A DNA stretch of 64,000 nt from Microcebus murinus (Eukaryota; Chordata; Mammalia; Primates; Cheirogaleidae): NCBI RefSeq assembly GCF_040939455.1, contig NC_134116.1, forward strand, positions 75,595,900 to 75,659,899. The letters are read 5' to 3'. The position numbers were made by a program, and so were the translations under genes. Below the pieces are notes generated by a model. That model saw only the letters and a program-made list of their open reading frames with translations. It ran no database searches and was not told the DNA's origin. Below, one piece after another: positions 1 through 9,804 of this stretch (its first letter is position 1; each line of letters opens with the position of its first letter).

Positions 1-59
1 TTGTTCTCCAACTGCATCTTCTGCCCACCCCATTATCTCCTCCACCTCTTGCTATAACT

Positions 60-300
60 GGGAGATGCCCTCCCTCTACAGGTTTTCCTCTTCTTCTGGG
101 TCTAGTGAACTCACATTCAACCCTTGAGACCCAGGTCAGACATCACCTCCTCCGTGCAGTCTTCCCAGCGCCCCCATTCAGCTAGCTGTTGCCACCTCCA
201 TCATCCTGTCGTAATGTAATTTTTGGTTCATGGCTGTGAACCTCACTAGGCGGAGAAGACTGGGTTTTCTTTGTGTCTCATGACCTGAGCACAGTGAATT
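60..300 (+). repeat. Degenerate L2-like fragment
   Basis: A C/T-rich stretch with the look of an L2 LINE 3' region ('cagacatcacctcctccgtg', then 'gtctcatgacctgagcacag'). It is heavily diverged. Family assignment is from memory of the consensus and is tentative. Confidence 0.4.
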
Positions 301-355
301 GGCTTCTGAGAAAGGTTTAATTTGGTGGAGTCACAACATTTATTTGCTCAAGAAG

Positions 356-391
356 GGAGACAGAGACAGAGACAGAGACAGAGACAGAGAA
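356..391. repeat. (CAGAGA)n hexanucleotide microsatellite
   Basis: About six copies of cagaga are read directly. The short open frame across it on the - strand is only the repeat translated. Confidence 0.93.
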
Positions 392-1340
392 AACAAACTC
401 GGCAGCATCCTGGGTGATGCTGCCTTTCACTGAGTGACCCCAAGGGGTGAGGGAGAGAAACCTGGAGCTGCTGATTCCTGCTTGTTGGGGCCCTCCAATA
501 ATGAATGTCCCCCCAAACACAAGGCAATGCTTTATCTAGTGTTAGCTGGGGACACAGTAAACCCCTCCAATCTGAGAGGCAAAATTGGCTATTAGACTAA
601 GAGAAACCAAAGTACTACAATTTATAGGCAACGTAAAAAGGGTTTCTAGTGCAATTTCAACTGTATTTCAGTTTGGCCTTCCATGCTCCTTTGGGAACCC
701 AACCCCACTGTAGGTAGAATGAAAAGCCTCATCCCCTTTTGAGGTTTGGTGAGCTGGTGGAAGGTAGGAGTAGGGAACAGACCAGAAAATGTTACTGCTC
801 TCTTTCTCTAGGGGTAAAACATCAGAAAATACAACAACAACAATAATACTCTAAATACATGGTTTATTTAAAGCACAGAACACTGCACCATTTGGTACTT
901 TCAACAGATGTGGGAGGGTGTGACATTGATTAAGGTAATCAGAACACACCTTGCCACCTCCCTGCAGGAGGTCTTCAATCTTAAAGCAACTTCTGTTCTA
1001 TGAAATGATGAGTCACCAGCTGCTCTTATCCGATTAGAGATATGCCTCAGTTATCAACCACTTACAACTTCCGAGACTTGCTAATGTAAGAACCGCAAAG
1101 GGGATGGTACCAGGCCATTTTCCCACCGTGAGGACTTTCCCAAAATATCTCTTCCACAAACAATTTGTTTCTCTGGTCTCTGTTTTCTTTTCTTTATTTG
1201 TTCTTCCATTCTTTCTTATATTCAACCAAAGTTTACTGAACACCTAGCTTGCTCCTATGCAGGCGTAAACAAATCTATTGTAGTGCTAACCCTCAGAGCT
1301 CACAGCCAGGAGGGGAAATGGGTGATACTATTAGGAAAGG
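392..1340. other. Intergenic stretch, no gene seen
   Basis: No exon, RNA gene or clear transposon was recognised. A short (CAA)n run lies near 823-838, and a weak MIR-like trace ('tttactgaacacctagcttg') near 1229. Confidence 0.5.
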
Positions 1341-1344
1341 ATCA

Positions 1345-1450
1345 CACCAAGCTCATTTTTTCTCACTGAGCCTCAGTTTCTTTTATACTGTGGGCCAAAT
1401 GGTATTTACCTTGCAGGGATTTTTGGAAAACTTAGCAAATATAAAATATC
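1345..1450 (+). repeat. MIR-like SINE fragment
   Basis: 'ctgagcctcagtttctttta' followed by 'ggtatttaccttgcagggat' resembles the MIR 3' half in the + orientation. It is old and diverged. Confidence 0.45.
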
Positions 1451-1584
1451 TAACAGATGCCTATCAATTGTACCATTGTTTAAGAGGTAGGTTGGTTTTA
1501 AAAAAAAAAAAAAGCAAAACAAAACAAAAAACCTCCTTTGATCTAGTCACAAATTGGAAAGTCTAAATTAAGAAAATAGTGTGA

Positions 1585-1888
1585 GGCCAGGGCACAGTGG
1601 CTCACCCCTATAATCCTAGCACTTTGGGAGGCTGATGAAGCAGGATCGCTTGAGGCTAGGAGTTCAAGATCAGCCTTCACAACATAGTGAGACCCTGTCT
1701 GTAGAAAAATTAGCCGGGTGTGGTGGCGCATGCCTGTAGTCCCAGCTACTTGGGAGGCTGAGGCAGGAGGATGGCTTGAGCCCAGGAGTTTGAGGCTCCT
1801 GTGAGCTATGATGATGCCACGGCACTCTAGCCTTGGTGACGGAATGACACCCTGTCTCAAGAAAAAAAAAAGAAAAGAAAAGAAAGAA
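1585..1888 (+). mobile_element. Alu SINE (dimeric, strepsirrhine-like)
   Basis: Starts 'ggccagggcacagtggctca', has both Alu arms, 'agctatgatgatgccacggc' in the right arm, and ends in an A-rich tail (aaaagaaaagaaag). A direct repeat of about 14 bp, agaaaatagtgtga, occurs at 1571-1584 and again at 1889-1902. This is the target-site duplication and proves retrotransposition. Confidence 0.94.
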
Positions 1889-1902
1889 AGAAAATAGTGT
1901 GA

Positions 1903-3060
1903 ATATGTCTATTAATAATAACATAAAAGTTTGTACAAACTTTCTTTTTCCCTCTGTTTCATTAAGTAATTAGCAGCCAGCCAGTGGAAAGTTATCAGTC
2001 ACAGACTCTCTGGTTCTCCGTTCCTGGGCCAGCATTCTGCCACCAGTGAATGTGGAGGCATTCGTCCTGCGGCCAGAATGAAGGCCCTGACTGCAGCCCG
2101 GCCACTGTGTGGGATGCGGTGTGTGCACACCTCTTCGTAGGTAATCGTGCCGAGAAGGAAGGTGCCCTTTGTTTTAGAGGACTGTATTACTTACCGCCAA
2201 GGACGTCCATTTAGAACAGCAAAGCCGTGTGGCTGGCTGCAGGTTTCACCTTCTGGCATTGGCTATCATGTCATGTAAACGTCAAGTGTTCATCTCCCTA
2301 CTATCTAATTCCATGACTGCTGCAAACTTCCCTGGGGACAGAGAGGGGACGCTGTGTCCTTTGTTCCCCTGTTCATGCCAAAAATGAGTTATTTTCCAAT
2401 TGATTTTCTTCTGTCTGTCCACAAAGCACCCAGAACAGATAGGAGAATTTGAATAACTGAAGCTTTGGTAGTTCGTTTCAGATAGTCTCAGCGATCTTCA
2501 TGGTTTGGGAGAACTTTCTAGAACAAGTTAATTGTGTATCTGAAAAAGGCCTTATTCCTCCAGGATGTTAGCAAAGATGAGATTTCAAATTGTGGGGGGT
2601 AGAGTTTAACTTCGGATTGAGCCTACCACTGACAGGGAGCTCTTAGTTCCAACTTGCTGTGACGAGGATGCCATGTTTATTACCTAGTCCCCCAATGTGA
2701 GGGGAGAGCTAAGATTTTCCCTCCTACCCTCCTAACCCTCCCAAATCCCAAATTCAGGTTCTTCTTGGTTGGATTTGTGCTCAGGGCAAAAGCAGCCCCC
2801 TGCTCACTCAGCTCTCGGGGTTCCCCCTACAAATTTCAAACTGGCCAATTATTTACTGTTGTACCTGAGCTTCCAAGGTTCTTTTAAAAATGTATTTTAC
2901 TGAGCAATTCTAGTTGTCTTCAGTGGAAGGCTGCTCCAAATAACCTACCCTACTCTATTCCTCAAAGAAAGTGTCCTGTTTAATTTTCTTACCAGCATTT
3001 TAAACCTGGAGGGTCCCCCTTGCCCTTGTCTCTTGTCTGCCTCTTCCAATGAGCACATGT
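1903..3060. other. Intergenic stretch, no gene seen
   Basis: Mixed-composition sequence without a recognised exon or repeat. No open frame has convincing coding character. Confidence 0.45.
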
Positions 3061-3069
3061 GCCCCACTA

Positions 3070-3142
3070 CCGTGTGCCTGGGTCCCAGGCCTGGAATAAT
3101 GCCTGCCTGTGGTAGGCATGCAATAAATATTTGTGAAAGATA
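3070..3142 (+). repeat. L2/MIR 3'-end fragment
   Basis: 'ggtaggcatgcaataaatat' matches the typical L2/MIR end (a version of 'gtaggtgctcaataaatatt'). Only the last tens of bases are recognisable. Confidence 0.5.
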
Positions 3143-3399
3143 ATAACAATAATAGCAAAACAATAACAGTAAAGATCTTGAACGTGGGACGCATATAGTG
3201 TCTTAGCTGACAGCTCTGCCTCAGTCTCCCCGTTTCTCCAAACCTTCCTGCATGCGTGGGAGAGTCAACTCCCCAGAGCAGAGCTGTCGACTTCCAGTGG
3301 CTGCCCAGTGCCTTTCCCATGGAGACCATACTTCTTCGTCTGGCATCCACACGAGTCTGGACGCAAACTAATCTTCTATTCTTTCTGTGTCCTGTGTCC

Positions 3400-3735
3400 C
3401 CCAAACCCGGCCACTTGGCATTTCCCAAACATGCAGCACAGCTTTGCTGTCACCAGTGCCCCTGCCTTGACTGTTCTTGCCATTCGCTCTCCCTTCTGTT
3501 TCACACTCACCGTTCCTCTGACACGCCATTCAAATCTCACTTCCTAGAGTCCTTCTCTCATTCCCTTGCAAGAAGTAATGCTCCTTCCTTTAAGCGTTCA
3601 GAGCATCCAGGGCTTCCTCTTATCTCTTATCACATGTGCTTTGCATTACTGCTATTTGTTTACATCAATGAGTGCTTCCCCTAGGACACAATAGGACTTT
3701 GTATATGTCAGGCACTCAGTAAATATGAGCAGAAT
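3400..3735 (+). repeat. L2 LINE 3' fragment
   Basis: Contains 'caaatctcacttcctagagt' and 'gtcaggcactcagtaaatat', in the order expected for the L2 3' end on the + strand. The open frames over it are non-coding. Confidence 0.6.
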
Positions 3736-3964
3736 AAAAGGATCATCAAAACAGGCTTAGATTGTGGATTGCAATCAATATCAAAACAAAAAGGATCCTT
3801 GTCTTCTATAGTCAGAAACGCCTTATCCTGTAGGTTCTTAGATGCTTCCGAATATAGTTTATGTGGCTGAGCAGTAGCTCTGCTAATGGATACGTTATTT
3901 AATATTATTATCATGCTCCAAATGTCCTGACATCTTTTACAGAATGGTTGGGAGCTTGATGTTC

Positions 3965-3983
3965 TTTTTTTTTTTTTTTTTTT
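3965..3983. repeat. T19 homopolymer
   Basis: Nineteen consecutive T, read directly. No SINE body flanks it clearly, so it may be the tail of a lost or very diverged element on the - strand. Confidence 0.95.
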
Positions 3984-5260
3984 CATTCTAAGCACATGAA
4001 AAATGTCATCAGAGGGCTCACTTTGTTTAGAGAATACAGAACTAGAAGTTAATGCTAATAACAACCACACAAAATCAATTCTGACTCACATTCTGATCAG
4101 CAGTTCCGGTACCCTTGTCGAATTTCTCATTCTTACCATCACTACTGAAAGCCACACCCTAAAAACCAGAAGCCCAAGACAGCATTTTCTCTTATTTCCA
4201 GGGGTTGAGTTCTAAAGATGGAAAGTTCCCAGTTATAAAATGGAAGATCTGAAATCTTGTGTCTTCGACGTAATGTGGTGCTTTTCCTCTGAAACAGGAG
4301 TTGGGAGCTACCTATCCATTGTATTGATGCGACAGAACAAGTCACATTGCCATGTTGGCTGATGACTGAGACTTAGTCCTGCAGAAAGTCGTGTGTGGTC
4401 AGTGTGTTCCCTCTGGCGATTTTGCAAAGGACCTAAAGAAGAAGGCAGGGATACTCCTAATACTCCTGCAGGAATTAAGAAGATCAGATTGGTCTATAGC
4501 TAATACTTCGAACCTCTCTTGTGTTCAGGGGAGAAGTTTGAATAATCAAAGAGAACACCCTGGGAAGTAATATGTTTGGGGTTGACAGTCTGACAACTAT
4601 GGGGAAATGAATCCTACAAAAGGAACTATTTTACGGATCACAAACACACAGCTAGGAGAAGAAAACAAAAGAGGACGTACAAAAGAAATTCCAAATTACA
4701 TTTCAGAGAGACACACTCTTGGAGGCAGGAATATCATAGGCCAAGATACACCCAAATCAGATGCCAGAAATCTGAACCAGAATCCGGGAGATTCAAATTG
4801 AAGGAATTAAGGGCTTGGTGATCGGGGGATGCCAAGTGATGCCTGAGAGGTGTGCGGCCTGCCTGGAGGTTAAATCAGGTGATGTCTCAGAGGGTCTAAA
4901 ATCTGACATCTTGTTGATAATGTTGGAGGCACGGTGGTGTGGAATGTGTTGTATCCAAACAAGGTCACACGCTTCAAAGCTGTCCTTGCTAAAATCACTG
5001 CCAGAAATACGGGCCTCTCCGGTCACCCAGGGTCACACCTCCATACTGCTGTGCAACGGGGCCTGTTTCTCTCTCAAACACACACCCCTGGGCCCCAGGA
5101 CCAGCAACAGAAGTCACCATTGTCACCTGCAGACCACGTCTCTTTCTCCTTGTTGCCCGGACCACTGCGTTTCGAGACTCACACCACTCACGTGCCACCT
5201 CTCCCTCCTCCTAATAACTGTCACGCACAGATTTCCAGAACTCCCCCCACTACGGACTCG
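3984..5260. other. Intergenic stretch, no gene seen
   Basis: I recognise no exon, RNA gene or mobile element. Open frames up to 173 codons lack domain or signal features and overlap in several frames. Confidence 0.45.
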
Positions 5261-5264
5261 CTCG

Positions 5265-5307
5265 AGCACACGCACACGTGAGCGCACACACACACAGACA
5301 CACGCAC
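5265..5307. repeat. CA-rich microsatellite
   Basis: Imperfect (CA)n interrupted by G (cacacgcacacgtgagcg, then acacacacacagacacacgc). Confidence 0.85.
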
Positions 5308-5319
5308 TTCCGCTACAAC

Positions 5320-6545
5320 TCCTGCAGCATTTTTAGCTACTTCAATGTGCAGGGGGTGGGTGACACGTCCACCACACTGGCCTCTCGTCGGGACAATAGC
5401 CACCCACAGGCAGGTCACACCCTGGACTGTGTCATCGTGTTCCCCAATCTCTGATACCAGCACCCCTCTGCACGCACCCACCCACGCCTTCCTGCCCATC
5501 TCTGCTCCTGGGCACAGGCCTCCGCCCCGACCACCCTCGCCCAGGCCATGTCCTTCCCCACTCACCTGCAGCTGGGGCCCCTCTCCTTCCCCACGGAGAA
5601 AACAGACACGGAAAGGCCCTCCCTTCTCTCCTGCCATCCCCACGTCGACAGACCTACTAGGGCTGGCACCTCGTTCCCTCCTGTCTCTTCCCCCTCGCCT
5701 GTGGTCGCTGTCCTGAAACAGCACGCTGTCCTTCCACTCAGGCGCATGTCCAACCGCCGCCGACAGCTGTGGCCCGTGCCACCACAGAGGAGGCTCCCCA
5801 GGGCTGCAGGTGCCGGAGCCGGTATGCTGGCTCCAAGAGCTGACTGCCAGGTTTTCAGGAACTTTGCATCATGTTGGGAGCTTGACTTGGGCTGTGGTGA
5901 GAGTGTTTATTTCACCGCAGACAAAGGCTTTGGCTTTCCAGAAGGCGGGTGGCTGAACACGTACCAGCACACCGCTGCCCCCCTGCCCCTCTCCTCCCAG
6001 CACTGCTGTCCGCGATGCCTCCCCTGGAAACTAAGCTCTCAGGGGCGGCCAGTGGTGCCGACGCCCCCCAGCCGCTCCCCACCCCCACGCCGGTCCTGCC
6101 GCTGTCCTCAGACTCCCCCAACACCTCCGCAGTGCAAATCCCACCAGCACCTGTCCCTCTCCACAGTACTCCACCCTCGCCCTCCACCTCCCTCACCCCG
6201 CCTCGCTCTGCCCCACACCCCCTCTGGCCCTGGATGCCCAGCCTCCTGGTTGGTCTCCTTCCTCTTCAGAATCTGTCACAGACTTCGCTCTGCTGCCTCA
6301 CACGGCGGCATGGCTTCTAAAGGTCACCTTCCAACGGCCGGCTCCAGCCTCTGTTTCCTTCTCTGCTCTCTTCCCTGCACTCTCTTCCAGGTGGCCTTGT
6401 CCTGTCTCGTGACTCATGCTAAAATTGCCTCCAAGTGTGCCCCAGTCCTCTCCAACCTGTCATCTATTGCCTATTTGACAACTTCATTTGAAGGTATGCT
6501 TTGCTTTTCCATATATTTATCTACACACTTGGTTGTATCTAGTTT
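5320..6545. other. C-rich intergenic segment
   Basis: The + strand is strongly C-rich and runs of CCC suppress stop codons. That yields a 333-codon open frame (5548-6549) whose product is low-complexity Pro/Ser/Arg/Leu with no domain. I see no splice architecture or known protein and treat it as non-coding. Confidence 0.5.
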
Positions 6546-6549
6546 TTAA

Positions 6550-6844
6550 TTTTTTTTTTTTTTGGAGACAAGGCCTTGCTCTCTCACCCGGGCTAGAGTA
6601 CAGTGGCATAAACATAGCTCATTGCAGCCTCAGACTCCTGGGCTCAAGTGATCCTCCTGCCTCAGCCTCCCAAGTGGCTGGGTCTATAGGTGCACACCAC
6701 CACACTTAGCTAATTTTTCTACTTTTTGTAGAGATGGGGTCTTGCTATCATCCAGGCTGGTCTCAAACTCCTGGCATCAATTGATCCTCCTGCTTTGGCC
6801 TTCCAAAGTGCTAGGATGACAGGCATGAGCCACCACCCCCAGCC
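6550..6844 (-). mobile_element. Alu SINE, full dimer
   Basis: Inverted Alu. It starts with a T14 tract and 'ggagacaaggccttgctctc', has both arms joined by 'tagctaatttttctactttt', and ends 'ggcatgagccaccacccc'. It lies just left of the provirus flank. Confidence 0.93.
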
Positions 6845-6904
6845 CATGCTTTGCTTTAAATGTAGCATGTCCACAGTGGAACTGCTGATTCCTTCACCGC
6901 TGGC

Positions 6905-7004
6905 AGACCAGTTCTTCTCCCCAGCTTCCCCAGCCCCGTAACTGGTGGCACCATTCAACTGTGTGCTCGAGAGGGAATCGGGGCACCATCTGGGATTCCT
7001 CCCT
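6905..7004 (+). repeat. L2-like fragment, left half, split by the provirus
   Basis: 'atctgggattcctccctcgt' resembles the L2 segment that continues with 'cacccccacatccagtgcat' at 12846 on the other side of the provirus. The apparent continuity supports a clean insertion into an older repeat. L2 identity is from memory. Confidence 0.5.
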
Positions 7005-7010
7005 CGTCCT
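7005..7010. repeat. Target-site duplication of provirus, left copy
   Basis: CGTCCT immediately before the LTR starting TGTCCCGACC. The same six bases follow the other LTR at 12840-12845. Six base pairs is the usual duplication length for betaretroviral integrases; gammaretroviruses usually make four. Confidence 0.9.
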
Positions 7011-7446
7011 TGTCCCGACCCGCGGGACCTTCTGTTACTCGCGGGGGCGAGGGGGACCGTGCCTGAAAGAGATGAGCGAGAGAAAGAAACGAGACCAAGC
7101 GAATGATTGTCAAGGTCTACTTTACTTGGATTTTTAGTAGGTTTTATATACAGAAAACAGGGAAGTAGAAACAGAAAAATAGAGTGGGGGAATAATGAGG
7201 CTTTCCTGTGGGCTAATCAGCCCCAATCAGCATCCCAATGGCACCGGAAGCTCTTTGTGATGGATCTCTCAACCCCAACCTGGCAGGGGGTTGGGAACAA
7301 TTGCAGGTGGCATGCCCTGGAGCAAGCATGGCATGGAATGCATTCTTCTTGGAACTACAGCTGGGGAGCTGGGTGCTATTTTCCAGGATGAGGAGGCCCG
7401 TGCATAGGGCAAGTCGTAGGAATGTGAAGGGTCTTAGTCTCCAACA
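7011..7446 (-). repeat. 3' LTR of provirus
   Basis: 436 bp, bounded by TG...CA in both readings (+ strand starts TGTCCCGACC and ends CTCCAACA). By eye it is identical to 12404-12839. It carries the same TATATAAAAC (7141-7150 on the - strand) and would supply the polyadenylation region. No AATAAA is seen on the sense strand; AGTAAA (+ strand 7121-7126) just after the TATA region is a possible variant signal. Confidence 0.96.
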
Positions 7447-7455
7447 TCTCCCCCT
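7447..7455 (-). promoter_or_regulatory. Polypurine tract
   Basis: On the - strand AGGGGGAGA directly abuts the 3' LTR (which begins TGTTGGAG), with a further A-rich run (AAAAAT) upstream. This is the standard position for the plus-strand primer in retroviral reverse transcription. Confidence 0.88.
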
Positions 7456-7729
7456 ATTTTTATTAATATGAGGGAGATTTACACAGGTTGGTGGAGAGCC
7501 TGTCTTAGGCTACGCGATGGGCTTTCGTGACCAGCACCCCAAATATAAGATCGATTTAGCGATCGAAATGTCGGTGAGGCCTCTGTCTTAGGCTATGTAG
7601 GTGGCATTCAGCTCCGGCACTTTTGATTATGAAGTGTGCCCCCGGGCATGGACCTACAATATTCCCGTCATGGAGTTACCTCACAGCTGGCGGGGTGTGC
7701 ACCTGGTACGCGGCATCGCGATAATTTTG
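7456..7729 (-). other. Proviral region between env stop and polypurine tract
   Basis: About 270 bp downstream of the env stop with no sizeable sense-strand frame of its own. It includes paired-looking sequence such as 'tttagcgatcgaaat'. It could be 3' untranslated viral sequence. No accessory gene is recognisable. Confidence 0.6.
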
Positions 7730-9781
7730 TCATGGGCGTCTCCACAGCCTTTGGAACCAACTGCGTTCCATGTCTGAGGCAAGGTCTGAGAAATTTAGAC
7801 CTTCAGTGGGTGTGTTGGGAGACTCTTCATGGAGGTCTTTTCTGGAGCCTCTTAGTTCTAGCCGTTGGTAAAACACGGAGACCGATTTTTGTGTGGCTGC
7901 ATCTACCTGCGACTTGACAAAGTTGGTTAGTTTTTTGAATGCCCAAGGCCCAAAAGTGAGAAGCAACAAGAAACCTACAAATGGCCCTAAGACACTGGGA
8001 AGCAATGTGGTTAGCCAGGGGGATGTGGAAAACCAATTTTGATACCATGCCTCACTTTGTTCCCTCTGTTTCTTTCTATTTTTAAGGCTTTGTCTAACTC
8101 TCTCAATGCTATCTTCTACCAGGCCTGTTTTGTCTGCGTAGAAGCAGCATTCTTCTTTGAGTGCTGCGCACAAACCTCCCTCTTGGAGGAACACTAAATC
8201 TAAGCCTCTTCTATTTTGTAACACTACCTCAGAGAGTGAAGCGAGGGACTCTTTAAGATATTTTAGACCTTGCTGCAGCTCTCGGAGGTCATTATCGATG
8301 GCTACAGAGAGCTGTAGGTATTGTTGATTGGAGGTGACTAGAGAGGCTATGCCTGTTCCAGCCCCTGTGGCACCAAGGCCTAGAACAACTGCGAGTGTTA
8401 TGGCCGTGATGGGCTCTCTTTTTTCCCGGGGCATTGTGGTGCCTCGCTCCCAAAACTGAAGTAACTTATTAGCAGGATGTACAGTGAGTCTGGGAAAGAG
8501 CATGACTAATATACAATACTCTCTATGCTCAAGAAACGTTGCAGAGACTACATACGGGGTAAGGCCAGAAGAACAAGCAAAATAGGAGGTGTTAGATGCC
8601 TGAATATACTGAAAAGTGGAGTTGACAGTAATTGACTGATTGCATATTTTCTCTAAGGGTGCGGGAGGGAGCATCCTTGGGCTAAGAAGGCAAAGACCTA
8701 GGCCTGTGACTTGGCTGAGTGTCAGGCCATCATGGGTCTCTAGACCCCATCTGAGTCTGCTGGTGTCATTAGTAAATAATGGCTCACCAAAAGTAGCGAC
8801 GCCTTCATAGAAGGGAGGCCGGGGGGAGTAGCATACCCAACATTCCTGATATTCTGAATTATTGGCCTCTCGGATGGTCTTGACAGAGGCGTTGACTAAG
8901 GAGAGAATTAGTTCTGCCGAGGAAGGGGGCCCCTCGGGCAGGGTAGGTTGGTATAGGGAGGTGCTGAGCGGAGGAGGGGACACAGTTGGGGAGGAGGGTA
9001 GGTCTCTGGAGGGACCGTGAGGTCGAGGTGGGTGAAGGTTGTTATTAGGGCCTAATGCGACTGTAGGACCTCTGGGGAGGCTTTTAATTAACTTGATTTT
9101 AAATGTGAGACCAATATCTCTCTCAGATATGTAAAGTCTGAGCCCCCATTTAAATCCCCTGGACTGGTCCCAAGAAGCCTTTTTTCTAGCTTCAGTGAAT
9201 GAAATTAACAGGGGGTTGCACCACTGGTTGCTATACTCTTTTTTAAAGGGGACCGGACCGCTGTTGAGGTGGTATGGGGAAGGGGATTTTCTTTTAACTG
9301 TTATATAGTCCCAGGAGGAGGAGGGGCTCCAGTAGGTATTACCCGTAGTCTCACAGCCCCAGGAGGCACAAAAGAAGTCAGGGGCATAGCCACATGCTTC
9401 AGCAAGAGAACGGTCTCGATGAGCCCCAGGGCAAACATATATAGGGGCCATGGTTAGATAGGTTCTTCGAACCCCAGAGCTACAGCCTGGCCGAGAACTG
9501 GTGTCTGGTTCTCCCGTGTTAATGGGTTTTACCTGTGGTGCAAAATGTGAGGGCGTGCCCCAATAGTCATGGGCTCCAAGGGCCAACACGCATAGGTCAA
9601 TTTCTAGTGGATCCCATGGCGTAGTGGCAGAGAGGTGCGAGGAGGAATTGGCAACGTCTCTTGCCTCATTAATTATTTGCCATGTATAGTTGTAGACCTG
9701 GTGGATGTTGGCTGCGGTGGTGTTCTTGACCGTGGCCAGAACTAGGCACAGGAGGATCAGCGTCTTTTCTCGGGGAGTCAT
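7730..9781 (-). CDS. env: Retroviral envelope glycoprotein, gammaretrovirus type, uninterrupted ORF
   Basis: A 683-codon open frame from ATG 9781 to TGA 7730, about the usual length for gamma-type Env. An N-terminal hydrophobic signal peptide spans about residues 7-23. The surface subunit has many Cys and N-glycosylation sites and a proline-rich hinge (about 250-286). A CWVC motif at 314-317 is the type that bonds covalently with the CX6CC motif at 538-546. A basic REKR site (452-455) is followed by a glycine/alanine-rich fusion peptide (456-480). The region starting LQNRRGLDL (521) is the conserved immunosuppressive-type segment. A membrane anchor lies at about 589-613, and the cytoplasmic tail has YQRL (638-641). 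The start is favoured because a strong 3' splice site ends 7 nt upstream. The whole coding length is free of stops and frameshifts, unlike gag and pol. Expression and function are not shown by sequence. Confidence 0.94.
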   Translation of the reverse strand: MTPREKTLILLCLVLATVKNTTAANIHQVYNYTWQIINEARDVANSSSHLSATTPWDPLEIDLCVLALGAHDYWGTPSHFAPQVKPINTGEPDTSSRPGCSSGVRRTYLTMAPIYVCPGAHRDRSLAEACGYAPDFFCASWGCETTGNTYWSPSSSWDYITVKRKSPSPYHLNSGPVPFKKEYSNQWCNPLLISFTEARKKASWDQSRGFKWGLRLYISERDIGLTFKIKLIKSLPRGPTVALGPNNNLHPPRPHGPSRDLPSSPTVSPPPLSTSLYQPTLPEGPPSSAELILSLVNASVKTIREANNSEYQECWVCYSPRPPFYEGVATFGEPLFTNDTSRLRWGLETHDGLTLSQVTGLGLCLLSPRMLPPAPLEKICNQSITVNSTFQYIQASNTSYFACSSGLTPYVVSATFLEHREYCILVMLFPRLTVHPANKLLQFWERGTTMPREKREPITAITLAVVLGLGATGAGTGIASLVTSNQQYLQLSVAIDNDLRELQQGLKYLKESLASLSEVVLQNRRGLDLVFLQEGGLCAALKEECCFYADKTGLVEDSIERVRQSLKNRKKQREQSEAWYQNWFSTSPWLTTLLPSVLGPFVGFLLLLTFGPWAFKKLTNFVKSQVDAATQKSVSVFYQRLELRGSRKDLHEESPNTPTEGLNFSDLASDMERSWFQRLWRRP

Positions 9782-9788
9782 TGTATTT

Positions 9789-9790
9789 CT
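9789..9790 (-). promoter_or_regulatory. Predicted splice acceptor for env mRNA
   Basis: On the - strand a pyrimidine-rich tract, tctgttctcttccag, ends in AG here, and the next seven bases lead to the env ATG. With the donor at 12282 it would give the standard singly spliced env message. Prediction from motif only. Confidence 0.68.
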
Positions 9791-9804
9791 GGAAGAGAAC
9801 AGAA

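Noticed and set aside
1543..1924. Open frames over Alu elements (also 6488-6709, 18545-18892, 54309-54491, 62612-62806)
   Set aside because: Typical translations of Alu sequence in either orientation, not genes.
7107..7391. 94-codon + strand frame in each LTR (also 12500-12784)
   Set aside because: It is antisense to the provirus and exists twice only because the LTRs are identical. No known LTR-encoded protein resembles it.
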